28,704 nucleotides of DNA, taken from IMG/VR virus record IMGVR_UViG_3300032238_001461, positions 1 to 28,704 of that record; one strand, written 5' to 3'. Shown here in pieces: positions 8,094-15,702 of the stretch. The first letter of the stretch is position 1; each line of letters begins with the position of its first letter. Origin of the DNA: a virus. The position numbers were made by a program, and so were the translations under genes. Under the pieces are notes generated by a model. It was not told where the DNA came from, did no database searches, and was given only the letters and a program-made list of their open reading frames with translations.

Positions 8094-8620
8094 TGGCCGC
8101 CTCTTCTTCTTCTTCTTCTTTCGGCTCAAATCCTTATAGTCAATCTAGTTTTCCTTTGCCAGATACGAGTAGTTGGTTAAAAGGGTTCACTTATAAACCT
8201 TCCGCTGGACTCATCTCCCCTGGCGCATACGAAGCTCAAAACTTTTTATCTACAGGCAGCTCCGTTTCTCCAGAAGTAAAAAGTAAAGAAGAACTGGATT
8301 TTGAGAGAATTCTAAAATTACAACAACTTGGCGCTCAACTGAGTTCCAATACAACACGGCAGCAGCTATCAGATTTGTTTCCATATCTGAGTGCTGCTTC
8401 CGCCGAATCAACTGCTCGTAACCTTGCAGCCAGCACCGAGTTTCTACTAAGGAAAGAACAAACACCTACTGCTCAAGCATTAAGAAACCAAATTGCTCAG
8501 GGGCAAATCGCTACTGCAGCTGCTTCTGAAGCAGAGCGTGATCGTGCAACTGCAACACAAGCTCAGGCCGCAAGACAATTTGCTAACCAATACGCCGGAA
8601 CAATGCTCCGCATGGGGTAA
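8093..8620 (+). CDS. Helical virion-type protein with poly-Ser start (175 aa)
   Basis: The gene overlaps the previous stop by one base. The protein opens MAASSSSSSFGSNPYSQ, a serine run encoded by a TCT/TTC repeat around 8100-8120 that could slip during replication. Residues 60-175 are helix-prone and Ala/Gln-rich (ARNLAASTEFLLRKEQTPTA; ASEAERDRATATQAQAARQF), consistent with coiled coil. No transmembrane segment is seen. It lies between a membrane-type protein and the hendecad-repeat protein, so it may belong to the same internal assembly. No family is recognised. Confidence 0.75.
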   Translation: MAASSSSSSFGSNPYSQSSFPLPDTSSWLKGFTYKPSAGLISPGAYEAQNFLSTGSSVSPEVKSKEELDFERILKLQQLGAQLSSNTTRQQLSDLFPYLSAASAESTARNLAASTEFLLRKEQTPTAQALRNQIAQGQIATAAASEAERDRATATQAQAARQFANQYAGTMLRMG

Positions 8621-8632
8621 TTTAAACCTTCT

Positions 8633-8641
8633 TGTTATACT
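8633..8641 (+). promoter_or_regulatory. Possible extended -10 promoter element (TGTTATACT)
   Basis: In the 44-base gap before the 8665 gene, TG-T-TATACT matches the extended -10 pattern, about 24 bases before the ATG. There is no good -35 hexamer at the usual spacing, so support is modest. It would start a transcript covering the hendecad protein and the terminase genes. Confidence 0.3.
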
Positions 8642-8664
8642 GGTAATTAAGAACTAAAACTGTC

Positions 8665-9381
8665 ATGGGTAGTCAAGCTAAGTCAACACCTAAGCCAATA
8701 ACACTGCCGCCGCCTCCGGTAGCGGTATCGACACAGCCAGTACAAACTCAAACACCGCCGCCTCCGGTAGCGGTATCGACACAGCCAGTACAAACTCAAA
8801 CATCGCCTCCTGCCACGAGTAGTACATCTAAGTCAAAATCTAAGACAAAAACACCGCCGCCTCCGGTAGCGGTACCGACACAGTCGTTACAAACTCAAAC
8901 AGCGTTGAGCGAAGTTTCAGCTGCTCAATCGCGACTTAACCTGACCCTTGGCGCTCGGTTAGATCAAGCAAACAAAGAGTTTTTTACTACTCAAGACATT
9001 CGTCAAACTCAAGCCACCGCTGCTGAAACACGTTTAACTCTTGAAACTCAAGGGGAACAGGAGCGTGCAGCTATTTCAGCACAAGGTGCGGCTCAGCAAG
9101 GCGTGGTTGCAGCGCAAGGTGCGGCTCAATCAGGAGTTGTCAGAACACAAGGAGAACAAGAACGTCTGGGCTACGTAGTCCAAGGGGAACAGCAACGGCT
9201 TGGTTACCAAACCCAAGGGGAACAGCAACGGCTTGGTTACCAAACACAGGGCGAACAAGAACGTGCTACTATTGGGAAGCAAGCGGAAGAACAGCGTAGA
9301 ACAAACCTGCAGGAATACACGCAGCGTAATTTTGAGTACAACCGCAACTACGAACGCGCCCAAAACGCCTACCGAACATGA
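8665..9381 (+). CDS. Repeat protein: Pro-rich head plus ten 11-residue repeats (238 aa)
   Basis: Residues 1-80 are a Pro/Thr/Gln-rich low-complexity region containing three copies of PPPPVAVSTQPVQTQT or close variants. Residues 81-128 are helical. Residues 129-238 consist of exactly ten consecutive 11-residue units, most beginning QG and containing EQ and R/L positions (QGEQERLGYVV, QGEQQRLGYQT). An 11-residue (hendecad) period is typical of right-handed or straight coiled coils, so this is probably a long rod that ends the chain. No enzyme motif is present. The stop overlaps the start of the small-terminase candidate (ATGA). A rod-like virion or packaging-associated protein is likely; the exact job is unknown. 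Confidence 0.8.
   Translation: MGSQAKSTPKPITLPPPPVAVSTQPVQTQTPPPPVAVSTQPVQTQTSPPATSSTSKSKSKTKTPPPPVAVPTQSLQTQTALSEVSAAQSRLNLTLGARLDQANKEFFTTQDIRQTQATAAETRLTLETQGEQERAAISAQGAAQQGVVAAQGAAQSGVVRTQGEQERLGYVVQGEQQRLGYQTQGEQQRLGYQTQGEQERATIGKQAEEQRRTNLQEYTQRNFEYNRNYERAQNAYRT
8701..8898 (+). repeat. 48-bp repeats, two in tandem and one after a 54-base spacer
   Basis: Units at 8701-8748 and 8749-8796 are identical except for one base; a third, more diverged at its end, lies at 8851-8898. Each encodes one 16-residue Pro-rich unit, and each contains ACCGC and GCGGT or close forms that could pair. Near identity points to recent duplication by slippage. Confidence 0.9.
9181..9246 (+). repeat. Tandem 33-bp repeat encoding 11-residue units
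   Basis: Two consecutive 33-base units (9181-9213 and 9214-9246) are nearly identical at the DNA level and encode QGEQQRLGYQT twice. The flanking units keep the same 11-residue period but have diverged in DNA, so this pair is the most recent duplication in the array. Confidence 0.88.
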
Positions 9382-9863
9382 GTAAGTGGATTCAGTCTTT
9401 AACAGAAAAAGACCGCGAATCCTTTCTTACTTTTTGTAAACAAGTAAGTTCTCCAGTACAAATGTACCTATATGCCCGCTTCTTGGGGTTCATGGGTACG
9501 ATTGTCGAGTGCGACGAGTGGTCTAAAAAAGAATTTAAGAAAAGGAATTTTAACGGAATCCTGGAGATGGAGATTGATTCCATGCAACAGGACATTTCTA
9601 AGCTTCGCGATGCCATTGATCTCGGCATGATCAAGCAAGATATGGGTGCATCCCGCATTGCCATGCTTCAAAAGGAACTTCGTGGTTCAATCAAGCAGCT
9701 AAATGATGAAAAGCATCTGACCGATAAGCAAGGTTTAATTCTTGCTGGTGCCGACCGTGCTCTTAGAGAAATGCTTTTAATCTTCCGTGACGACCCCATC
9801 GAAGGACCGCTGCAAGAAGCTTCGATGGGTGTGTGGACCAAGATACTACAAGAGGAATCCTAA
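9378..9863 (+). CDS. Probable terminase small subunit (161 aa)
   Basis: The product is all-helical in appearance with no membrane span, and lies immediately before the large terminase with a 24-base gap, the usual place for the DNA-recognition subunit of the packaging motor. It has charged central helices (EMEIDSMQQDISKLRDAIDL; MLQKELRGSIKQLNDEKHLT) that could form the oligomeric core. I do not see a clear helix-turn-helix signature, and small terminases are poorly conserved, so the name rests on position and size. The start overlaps the upstream stop (ATGA), so it is translationally coupled. The alternative is an unrelated minor protein in the packaging operon. Confidence 0.6.
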   Translation: MSKWIQSLTEKDRESFLTFCKQVSSPVQMYLYARFLGFMGTIVECDEWSKKEFKKRNFNGILEMEIDSMQQDISKLRDAIDLGMIKQDMGASRIAMLQKELRGSIKQLNDEKHLTDKQGLILAGADRALREMLLIFRDDPIEGPLQEASMGVWTKILQEES

Positions 9864-9887
9864 GGTTTGGTGCGCTAAGGTAAGCGC

Positions 9888-11411
9888 ATGGCTGGCACTT
9901 CATTGTATTCCGTTTACCGCAGAACAGCACGTGCTGCGGCAAAACAGCAGGTTGTTAAAAACTCTACCGGAATTGATGTTGAAAGAGCGCGTACTGATTT
10001 TGCTTACTTTTGTGATGTTGTTGGAGATAAGCCTCCTGCTGCACACCATAAAGAGTGGCATCGTTACTTATGTACCGGCGACAATACTGAGTGCTTAATT
10101 GGTATTGGCGGACCCAATATTGACATCTTGGCTCCCCGAGGATCAGCAAAATCAACCGTACTTGGCCTATACACTGCTTGGTCTATTGGGGTGCACGCAC
10201 TTCACAAAAAACCATTAAAAATTCTTTATATCTCTTATACCGTTGATGTTGCACGACCTAAGAGCGCTGCAATCAAACGCATTATTGAAGAAAGTAAAGC
10301 TTATAGAGAAATTTTCCCGATGGTTAAAATTGCCAAGGGGATCAACTCCAACGAATATTGGAGTATTGATTGGAAGTTTGCAGGAATTAAATCTACTGGT
10401 GAAGAGGAATTTACTATTTGTTGTGCAGGCCTTAAAGGTGCTGTGACTTCTAAACGAAGCCACCTATGCATACTCGACGACGTGGTTAAGAGCGCCGACG
10501 ATATTAAAAACCGGGATATCCGACAAATGATGGAAGACAACTGGAACTCAGTTATTGTCCCGACCATGTTTGAAGGGGGCAGGGCTATTTGCCTTGGCAC
10601 CAGGTTCCGACACGACGACATTCACAACACTACCTTCACCCCTGTAAATGACTGGGTTCAAATCGTTCAATCCGCAATCACTGTTGATGATGTCGGAGAT
10701 GAGGTTTCATACTGGCCGGACATGTGGTCTTTGGAATATCTGCAAGACCGCCGTCGTCAAGCTCCTATTAGTTTTAGTTTTCAATATCAAAATCAAATTG
10801 TTCAAACCAGTGAGCTATCGATTTCACCAGATTTAATTGTTAAAGGACAAATCTCCACTGAGTTTGATTGTTTAGGTATAGGAGTTGATCTGTCCGCCGG
10901 TGTTAGGGAGCGGAATGATTATACGGTTATGGTCTTGGGCGGCCGTGTTGGGGACAAGATTCATATTATCGATTGCAAACGCATTCGAATTATGGGAAAT
11001 CTGGAGAAACTTGAAGCTTTAATGGAAATGTGTTACGAGTGGGGAATTGTACACAAAGACGGGAACAACTACCACGCTGGTGCCAGCAGCATTGATGTTT
11101 GGTCTGAAGCAGTGGCCTACCAAGCTTCTCTAGAGGCAGACTTTAAACGTATCTGTCTTGGTGACCACGGGCTGTACAACATCAATTGGCACCCAGTTAA
11201 AGGGTTCCGTGGTGACAAAGTTGCTCGTTTCCGTGGAATTATGGGTCTTTTTGAGCAAAGAAAAATAGTTTTTAACAAATATCGTAAATTCCAAGCTCTC
11301 ACTGATGAGATTGTGAACTTTGGGGTAAGCTCACACGATGATTGTGTCGACGCGCTCGTCTGGCTCTGTAATGGGTTGATGACCAGAGGAAAACTAGAGT
11401 TAGAGTATTGA
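9888..11411 (+). CDS. terL: Terminase large subunit (ATPase/nuclease)
   Basis: The 507-residue product has the two-domain layout of phage packaging motors. The N-terminal ATPase has a Walker A variant at residues 82-90 (APRGSAKST) and a hydrophobic Walker B ending in two acids at 192-198 (HLCILDD), followed by GTRFRHDD near 237-244. The C-terminal RNase H-like nuclease has its first acid in GVDLSAG (D334), and the last acids in SSHDDCVDALVWL (D484, D485, D488). It would use ATP to drive DNA into the prohead and cut the concatemer. Its length is normal. The start ATG 9888 was chosen because upstream bases belong to the previous gene and its short spacer; the longer out-of-frame ORF at 9787 is a shadow. 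Confidence 0.95.
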   Translation: MAGTSLYSVYRRTARAAAKQQVVKNSTGIDVERARTDFAYFCDVVGDKPPAAHHKEWHRYLCTGDNTECLIGIGGPNIDILAPRGSAKSTVLGLYTAWSIGVHALHKKPLKILYISYTVDVARPKSAAIKRIIEESKAYREIFPMVKIAKGINSNEYWSIDWKFAGIKSTGEEEFTICCAGLKGAVTSKRSHLCILDDVVKSADDIKNRDIRQMMEDNWNSVIVPTMFEGGRAICLGTRFRHDDIHNTTFTPVNDWVQIVQSAITVDDVGDEVSYWPDMWSLEYLQDRRRQAPISFSFQYQNQIVQTSELSISPDLIVKGQISTEFDCLGIGVDLSAGVRERNDYTVMVLGGRVGDKIHIIDCKRIRIMGNLEKLEALMEMCYEWGIVHKDGNNYHAGASSIDVWSEAVAYQASLEADFKRICLGDHGLYNINWHPVKGFRGDKVARFRGIMGLFEQRKIVFNKYRKFQALTDEIVNFGVSSHDDCVDALVWLCNGLMTRGKLELEY

Positions 11412-11439
11412 CGATTTAAACTTATAAAATCACTCCGCA

Positions 11440-11622
11440 ATGTCTACCGGCTACTACATCATTGAACTAGATCAGGATGCATACGGTTCTGCCGTTGTGC
11501 CCTTACCCGACGAACTCTGCCACGACATGGGGCTTGTCCCTGGAGAACGCTTTGACGTTGAAGTCGAGGATGATGTAATTACCCTTAAAAGGCTGTACGC
11601 CGGTCACGAAATTGAGGCATAA
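11440..11622 (+). CDS. AbrB/SpoVT-like swapped-hairpin protein (60 aa)
   Basis: The middle of this 60-residue protein, residues 19-52, has the pattern of the AbrB/MazE swapped-hairpin fold: VVPLPDELCHDMGLVPGERF followed by a V-E-V-E-D-D-V-I-T-L-K-R-L strand pair. Members are homodimeric DNA binders, often antitoxins or transition-state regulators. There is no adjacent toxin gene, so a toxin-antitoxin role is not supported. The gene sits alone between the large terminase and the portal, 28 bases after one and 22 before the other, and would be transcribed with late packaging genes. It may regulate late transcription, bind DNA at packaging, or use the fold structurally. The family match is by motif only. 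Confidence 0.7.
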   Translation: MSTGYYIIELDQDAYGSAVVPLPDELCHDMGLVPGERFDVEVEDDVITLKRLYAGHEIEA

Positions 11623-11644
11623 TAGGTACAGAGTCTCCTAACGA

Positions 11645-13924
11645 ATGTCCGAAAACAAAACTGTTTTAGAGGATTTTATCCGGTCAGTCGTCAACAGGGA
11701 TTCGGACGGTGGCGCCGATACCATGCTGTTGAACGCGCATCTATCCCAAATGAAAATGTTTGGGATTCGTCAGGGTGTTGAATTTTATCCGCATCAGGAT
11801 AATTTTGGCACGCAGCGTTTTGATTTTATTCAACAGGTTATTAAATTTAACAAGTTGGATGCCAGGCTTGATTCCATGTGGGACCGCTTTTTGGCATACG
11901 GAAAAGGTCTTTTCTATATTCGTCCTACCAAAAAAACATACCGTTTGTATTGGTTTGATAAAAATTCGTACCGGACTTACTATACGCCAGAAGGCGATCT
12001 AGAAGAAGTAATCATTATCTATCCATATAAAGTCAAATCTAGCCGTGGCTTTGGGGGTATCGGCCTTTCAACCGATAAGCGTTACATGCGGTTGCGAATT
12101 ACGGCAACTGAAATTGAAGAGTGCCACAGCGAACAAGAACTAACGTTTGATACTTCAATTGAATTTGCTACTTTAGGTAATACAACAAAAACAGTTAACA
12201 CCATGGAGTTTATTCCGTGTGTTGAAGTTTTTAACAATCCAGATGCTTTTGGTACTGAAGGGCACGGTGAATTTGAGTGGTTATCTAATCAAATTATTGC
12301 CCACGATGAGATGGTTAAAAACATCCGGGCAAACCTTTCTTTCTTTGGTAACCCAACTCTTCTTTCTTCTCGACCGAAACAAGACATTGTTGAGAGAACC
12401 GATGGTGATGTTCCTCAACGTCCTAGTATCTCCAGTCAGTCCGGCTTCCAATCAGAGTTCAGCCTTTCTAGTTCCACATATAAGTCTGATAATGTAACTC
12501 GCCAAAGTCCAGGTTATTACGGTAAACCTGGAAGTGGTATGCGGGTTCCCAGGGTTATTGCTAATCTGGAGCCATCAGATCGTGTTGGTTTTATTACTCC
12601 CAATGCGATCAGTACTGATCAGGCTCGGTATGCCGAACAACTTCGTAGTGAGATCCGGCTTGCCTTAGGTGGCATCGACGACCTTAGTATTACTAATGTA
12701 ACTGCTACGGAGATTAAATCAGCTTATGGAAGAGTAAGTGCAACGGCCAAGAAGAAGTGCTTACAACTTTATACCTATGGTATTTGTAAGTGTCTTGAAT
12801 TAATGATTTTCCAGGAGGAGCAGATTTTCCGTAAGTCACTAGCTTATGCTTCCGGAATTAAATATCCTGATCCTCCTGCTGACCTTAACGATGAGGCTTT
12901 ACAGGCTAAATACGAAAAACAAAAAGCAACATATGAAAAGAAACTTCAAAAAGCAATTGATACTGCGATTCAAACAAAACAAATTCCGGACGGTGTTCTT
13001 GGATTAGCACCTGACGGAGACAGATCCGTTCGCTGGCGCTGGATGGGACCTGTATATGAAGACACTACGCAGGACAAACTGAACCAATCAATCTTTACCA
13101 GAAACCTTCAGGAGTTAGGTGTTGATAGCATAGAAGCACTGAAGTATTTATTCCCTTCAAAAACGGACGATGAAGTCGCCGGCATGCTCGGCGGATTCCC
13201 GTTCCGGATGGTGGGAGAAGTACAGAGGGCAATGGCCACATTTATTGATTTAGTAAATCAAGAAATGAGGACCCCCCATCCGCAGCAACCAAATCTACCC
13301 ATGGCTGCGGATCCGAGACTTGATCTCACCCCCTTCCTTTACCGAACTCTCGAAAGCCTACAAAAAGAGGTAACCTATGCAGGCCGATACCGCAATGCCG
13401 ACCCAGTCGGCACCCCAAGTATCCCAGACCCAGCCGATCAGCTACGCGGCTCCAGTGACGCAGCAAACGGCGGCTCAGGCACCTTCGGTGGCAACAACTT
13501 CGCAGTGGGTGGCGCCTTACCAAACAGCGGTGGCCCCAGCCCCGCAAATGCAGGCCCAGATGGGGGTCCAGCAACCCCAGTACAGCCCTACAGCGTCGTA
13601 CCCCCAAGCGTACCAGGCAGCCCCACAGGCCTACCAAGCGCCCCAGGCTCCCCAAGCGGACAACCCTTACAAGTCGGCGTTCAACAGCCTGGTGGGGCTC
13701 CTGAGTTCGCCCGTCCAATTCCCCTTCCAGGGTCAACAATCGAGCGCGACTCAGCAGACCGTTCCCGCCAATTACAGTTCCCCGGTAGCACCAACTCAGT
13801 ACAGCAACCAGGGGATGCAGACCTATTCGCCTGGGATCAACAGCAACCCGGCTTACTCCAACAATTATTCCCAAACTTCGCAGGAAATAACAGCGGATCA
13901 ACTCCGCGCAAACGGGGTAAGTGA
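11645..13924 (+). CDS. Portal protein (759 aa) with long C-terminal tail overlapping the next gene
   Basis: Position straight after the large terminase, size and the mixed alpha/beta body with many aromatic residues (YWFDKNSYRTYYTPEGDLEE) identify this as the dodecameric portal through which DNA enters and leaves. A length near 760 residues is similar to the gp59-type portals paired with N4-like gp56 capsids. The conserved-looking body runs to about residue 577, including a helical stem region with QAKYEKQKATYEKKLQKAI near 420-440. The remaining 182 residues are a Pro/Gly/Ser/Gln-rich tail (PGSPTGLPSAPGSPSGQPLQ) encoded in the same DNA as the scaffold-like gene but in another frame. The tail could be real overprinted coding sequence or an incidental extension before the stop. 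Confidence 0.85.
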   Translation: MSENKTVLEDFIRSVVNRDSDGGADTMLLNAHLSQMKMFGIRQGVEFYPHQDNFGTQRFDFIQQVIKFNKLDARLDSMWDRFLAYGKGLFYIRPTKKTYRLYWFDKNSYRTYYTPEGDLEEVIIIYPYKVKSSRGFGGIGLSTDKRYMRLRITATEIEECHSEQELTFDTSIEFATLGNTTKTVNTMEFIPCVEVFNNPDAFGTEGHGEFEWLSNQIIAHDEMVKNIRANLSFFGNPTLLSSRPKQDIVERTDGDVPQRPSISSQSGFQSEFSLSSSTYKSDNVTRQSPGYYGKPGSGMRVPRVIANLEPSDRVGFITPNAISTDQARYAEQLRSEIRLALGGIDDLSITNVTATEIKSAYGRVSATAKKKCLQLYTYGICKCLELMIFQEEQIFRKSLAYASGIKYPDPPADLNDEALQAKYEKQKATYEKKLQKAIDTAIQTKQIPDGVLGLAPDGDRSVRWRWMGPVYEDTTQDKLNQSIFTRNLQELGVDSIEALKYLFPSKTDDEVAGMLGGFPFRMVGEVQRAMATFIDLVNQEMRTPHPQQPNLPMAADPRLDLTPFLYRTLESLQKEVTYAGRYRNADPVGTPSIPDPADQLRGSSDAANGGSGTFGGNNFAVGGALPNSGGPSPANAGPDGGPATPVQPYSVVPPSVPGSPTGLPSAPGSPSGQPLQVGVQQPGGAPEFARPIPLPGSTIERDSADRSRQLQFPGSTNSVQQPGDADLFAWDQQQPGLLQQLFPNFAGNNSGSTPRKRGK
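13366..13371 (+). promoter_or_regulatory. Shine-Dalgarno AGAGGT for the overlapping scaffold gene
   Basis: AGAGGT ends five bases before ATG 13377, inside the portal gene. It supports independent initiation of the out-of-frame downstream gene. The same GAGGTAA-type site precedes the genes at 15400 and 17781. Confidence 0.7.
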
Positions 13925-14411
13925 AGCCAGCCTAGAAGTTATTGATTACTTTGGTCCCGATTCACCCGCTGTTCTCAATAACTACGCTTGCAACATTGAG
14001 GATGCCCTAATCCAAACCAATGAGCAACTGGTTTATGCAGTAAACCTGCTTCAAGAACTGCACAATGAGCACCGTGCTTACGAGACAATTCTGACTGATC
14101 CAGATGTCCTGGCCGACTACACCTGCGAGTTTTTCGGTGAAAACGGTCCTTACCCCGTTCCCGATGACGCTCCTGTCTACGGTCAGCAAGTGGGTCAGCA
14201 GTATGTACGCCCCGCTGGCGCTGCTCCTGTGGCTCCTCAGCGTCCTGAAATGCCTGCTCCTCCGCAGCCTCAGGCTCAAGGTCACCCTGGCGATTTCTGG
14301 AATAGCTTCGGCTCCTTGGCCGAACGCGATCCTGCAAACGCTTGGCGCTATCTGAACCAAGCTCAAGCCAACCCAGAAGTGTTCCGTCAGAAACTCCTGG
14401 TGATGGAATGA
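13377..14411 (+). CDS. Putative capsid scaffold/assembly protein (344 aa)
   Basis: The gene begins inside the portal gene in a different frame with a good ribosome site. Residues 1-180 are Gln/Pro/Ala/Ser/Tyr-rich and disordered (YQAAPQAYQAPQAPQADNPY). Residues 185-260 are acidic and helical (ASLEVIDYFGPDSP; IQTNEQLVYAVNLLQELHNE), and the last 30 residues are helical (LAERDPANAWRYLNQAQANP). The slot between portal and capsid, the helical acidic centre and the low-complexity arm match phage scaffolding proteins, which template prohead assembly and then leave. No sequence family is recognised. Codon choice is markedly C/G-ending, as in the capsid gene, suggesting high expression. A terminator follows 55 bases later. 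Confidence 0.7.
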   Translation: MQADTAMPTQSAPQVSQTQPISYAAPVTQQTAAQAPSVATTSQWVAPYQTAVAPAPQMQAQMGVQQPQYSPTASYPQAYQAAPQAYQAPQAPQADNPYKSAFNSLVGLLSSPVQFPFQGQQSSATQQTVPANYSSPVAPTQYSNQGMQTYSPGINSNPAYSNNYSQTSQEITADQLRANGVSEASLEVIDYFGPDSPAVLNNYACNIEDALIQTNEQLVYAVNLLQELHNEHRAYETILTDPDVLADYTCEFFGENGPYPVPDDAPVYGQQVGQQYVRPAGAAPVAPQRPEMPAPPQPQAQGHPGDFWNSFGSLAERDPANAWRYLNQAQANPEVFRQKLLVME

Positions 14412-14413
14412 TA

Positions 14414-14444
14414 CTCGGAAAACGGGTAAATACCGTTTATCGAG
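14414..14444 (+). other. Stem-loop after the scaffold gene
   Basis: Two nested stems, CTCG/CGAG and AACGG/CCGTT, around loop GTAAATA lie directly after the stop and 22 bases before the terminator. It could stabilise the 3' end of the message or mark a processing site; it has no T tract of its own. Confidence 0.45.
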
Positions 14445-14465
14445 AAATTAACCAAACGTAGAATA

Positions 14466-14495
14466 AGGGGTAGCAAAAGCTGCCCCTTTTTATTT
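14466..14495 (+). terminator. Intrinsic terminator after the scaffold gene
   Basis: A 9-bp stem (14466-14474 with 14479-14487, one G-T pair, loop AAAA) is followed by TTTTTATTT. It separates the portal-scaffold unit from the small genes before the capsid, only 7 bases before the next ATG. Confidence 0.9.
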
Positions 14496-14501
14496 GTTAA
14501 C

Positions 14502-14867
14502 ATGGCTATTGGTAATAAAGCTGCTAACCTTCTTTCACAATTAGGAGCTAATATTTCTCCGGCGTTAACGCAAATTGGGGGTAGCGCTGCACAAGCAGGC
14601 GCGTCTGCAATGGGTCAACTGGGTAACCAACTTGCGAATATGGGTGCTCCAGTTGGAGCAGTGTCGGGTCTTCAAGCAGGCGGTTCAGCTTTAAATGCAT
14701 TAGGTCAAACAGGACGCGCTGCTCTTGGTGCAGGTCTTTTAGGTGCAGGAGCCTTAGGACTTGGTGCCATTGGAGCCGCAGTTGCTCGTAAAGGCAAGCA
14801 AAAAGATCGTATGGCTGGTCAAAACTTAGGCACACAACTTGGTGTTCAAATGCCTATTGTTTATTGA
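14502..14867 (+). CDS. Ala/Gly-rich membrane-type protein (121 aa)
   Basis: The product begins MAIGNKAANLLSQLGANISP. The first 70 residues are Ala/Gly/Gln/Ser-rich. Residues about 72-98 form a strongly hydrophobic glycine-zipper segment (RAALGAGLLGAGALGLGAIG) followed by a basic stretch (ARKGKQKDR), the typical stop-transfer layout. It resembles in style, not in alignable sequence, the proteins encoded at 4877 and 7287. It lies between terminator and capsid block, so it is probably a minor virion or ejection protein. A holin-like role is possible but less likely here than for the lysis-cluster genes. The start lies just after the terminator's T tract. Confidence 0.7.
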   Translation: MAIGNKAANLLSQLGANISPALTQIGGSAAQAGASAMGQLGNQLANMGAPVGAVSGLQAGGSALNALGQTGRAALGAGLLGAGALGLGAIGAAVARKGKQKDRMAGQNLGTQLGVQMPIVY

Positions 14868-14929
14868 TCAACTAAGTTTAGAATAGTAAGCAAAGAGTAC
14901 AGCTCCTTTTAAAATTAAGGATCACAAAC

Positions 14930-15397
14930 ATGGCAGGAAAAGCTAACGCCGGCGCTCGAACCGCACAATTTCTTTCGCAAATTGGTACTGCGGGCGGGCC
15001 TGTTGGTGCGCTGGCATCACCTAATCTTGTTGCTTTTGGCGCTGGCAATATTCAAGAGCAGCTGATGGCAGGAAATAGCGATCAGTATGCAGTTCAACGC
15101 GGTAGTGGGGCAGTTGCTCCGATTGGTTCGCCGCACGTTCAATCGTCCCCGATGCCTTCTAATTTGTCTGACGCATATTTAATGTTGAATATGCCAGGTT
15201 CTCCACTACCTTCGTATGGACTGCTGGCTGCTCATAATCTTAAAGCTGCACAAATTACGCAAGATAGTGGTCGCGTTATGGATCAACGCATGTTGACAGG
15301 TGCGATGCCAATTACCGGTCAACTTCCAGTTGATAGTGCTATTGCAGCTGCTCAACAACTAGGGACAAATGCAGCACAACAACGTGCTCGGAGGTAA
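14930..15397 (+). CDS. Hypothetical structural-cluster protein (155 aa)
   Basis: The product starts MAGKANAGARTAQFLSQIGT, has no clear membrane span, and is rich in Ala, Gly, Gln, Ser and Pro. The C-terminal third is helical (VDSAIAAAQQLGTNAAQQRA) and ends with three arginines in four residues. No family is recognised. A 62-base gap containing TTAAGGATCACAAAC precedes the ATG, with AAGGA as a ribosome site at a spacing of about 9 bases. Two bases separate its stop from the next start, so the two are co-expressed just ahead of the capsid gene. Confidence 0.7.
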   Translation: MAGKANAGARTAQFLSQIGTAGGPVGALASPNLVAFGAGNIQEQLMAGNSDQYAVQRGSGAVAPIGSPHVQSSPMPSNLSDAYLMLNMPGSPLPSYGLLAAHNLKAAQITQDSGRVMDQRMLTGAMPITGQLPVDSAIAAAQQLGTNAAQQRARR

Positions 15398-15399
15398 TC

Positions 15400-15672
15400 A
15401 TGGATTCATCTAAAGCAAAAAAAGCTAAGTCCAAGGCCAAGTCTCGGACAAAACAAGCAGCAGTTAATGCTGCACAACAAGCTGCTCAACTAAGTGCCTT
15501 ACAGCAGCAACAAATGGCTGCACGTGGATTGACTCCTGAAATCCAAGCACAACAAATTGCAATGCAGGATAAGACGCAAACCGTCAATCCTTATCATCGG
15601 ATGGGGCAGATGCCAAACAACTACTACAACCCAGGTAATGTTGTTGGCGGTGGGTTTGTACCCGGAAGTTAA
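15400..15672 (+). CDS. Small basic Gln/Ala-rich protein upstream of the capsid gene (90 aa)
   Basis: A near-perfect Shine-Dalgarno, GGAGGT, lies just before ATG 15400, within the last codons of the preceding gene. The first 20 residues are strongly basic (SSKAKKAKSKAKSRTKQAAV), the middle is Gln/Ala helix (AAQQAAQLSALQQQQMAARG), and the end is Gly/Tyr/Pro-rich (YYNPGNVVGGGFVPGS). The strong ribosome site implies high expression, as expected of a structural or DNA-condensing head protein. No homologue is recognised. About 37 bases separate its stop from the first exon of the capsid gene. Confidence 0.72.
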   Translation: MDSSKAKKAKSKAKSRTKQAAVNAAQQAAQLSALQQQQMAARGLTPEIQAQQIAMQDKTQTVNPYHRMGQMPNNYYNPGNVVGGGFVPGS

Positions 15673-15694
15673 TAACAGCTATAAGTAAGTTTCT

Positions 15695-15702
15695 GCTATA
15701 AT
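15695..15702 (+). promoter_or_regulatory. TATAAT -10 box directly upstream of the capsid start
   Basis: GCTATAAT, preceded by T and G (TGCTATAAT at 15694-15702), matches the extended -10 consensus. The ATG of capsid exon 1 is at 15710, so transcription from this box would begin at or next to the start codon and give a nearly leaderless message. No good -35 is seen. No Shine-Dalgarno lies before this ATG. Confidence 0.45.

Noticed and set aside
11440-11622. Complete toxin-antitoxin system around the AbrB-like gene
   Set aside because: Neighbouring genes are large terminase and portal; no toxin-sized gene is adjacent on either side.
13326-13901. Minus-strand frame (191 codons) over the portal/scaffold overlap
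   Set aside because: Arg/Leu/Gly-rich product expected from the complement of a Pro/Gln/Ala-rich gene; no start signal or domain.
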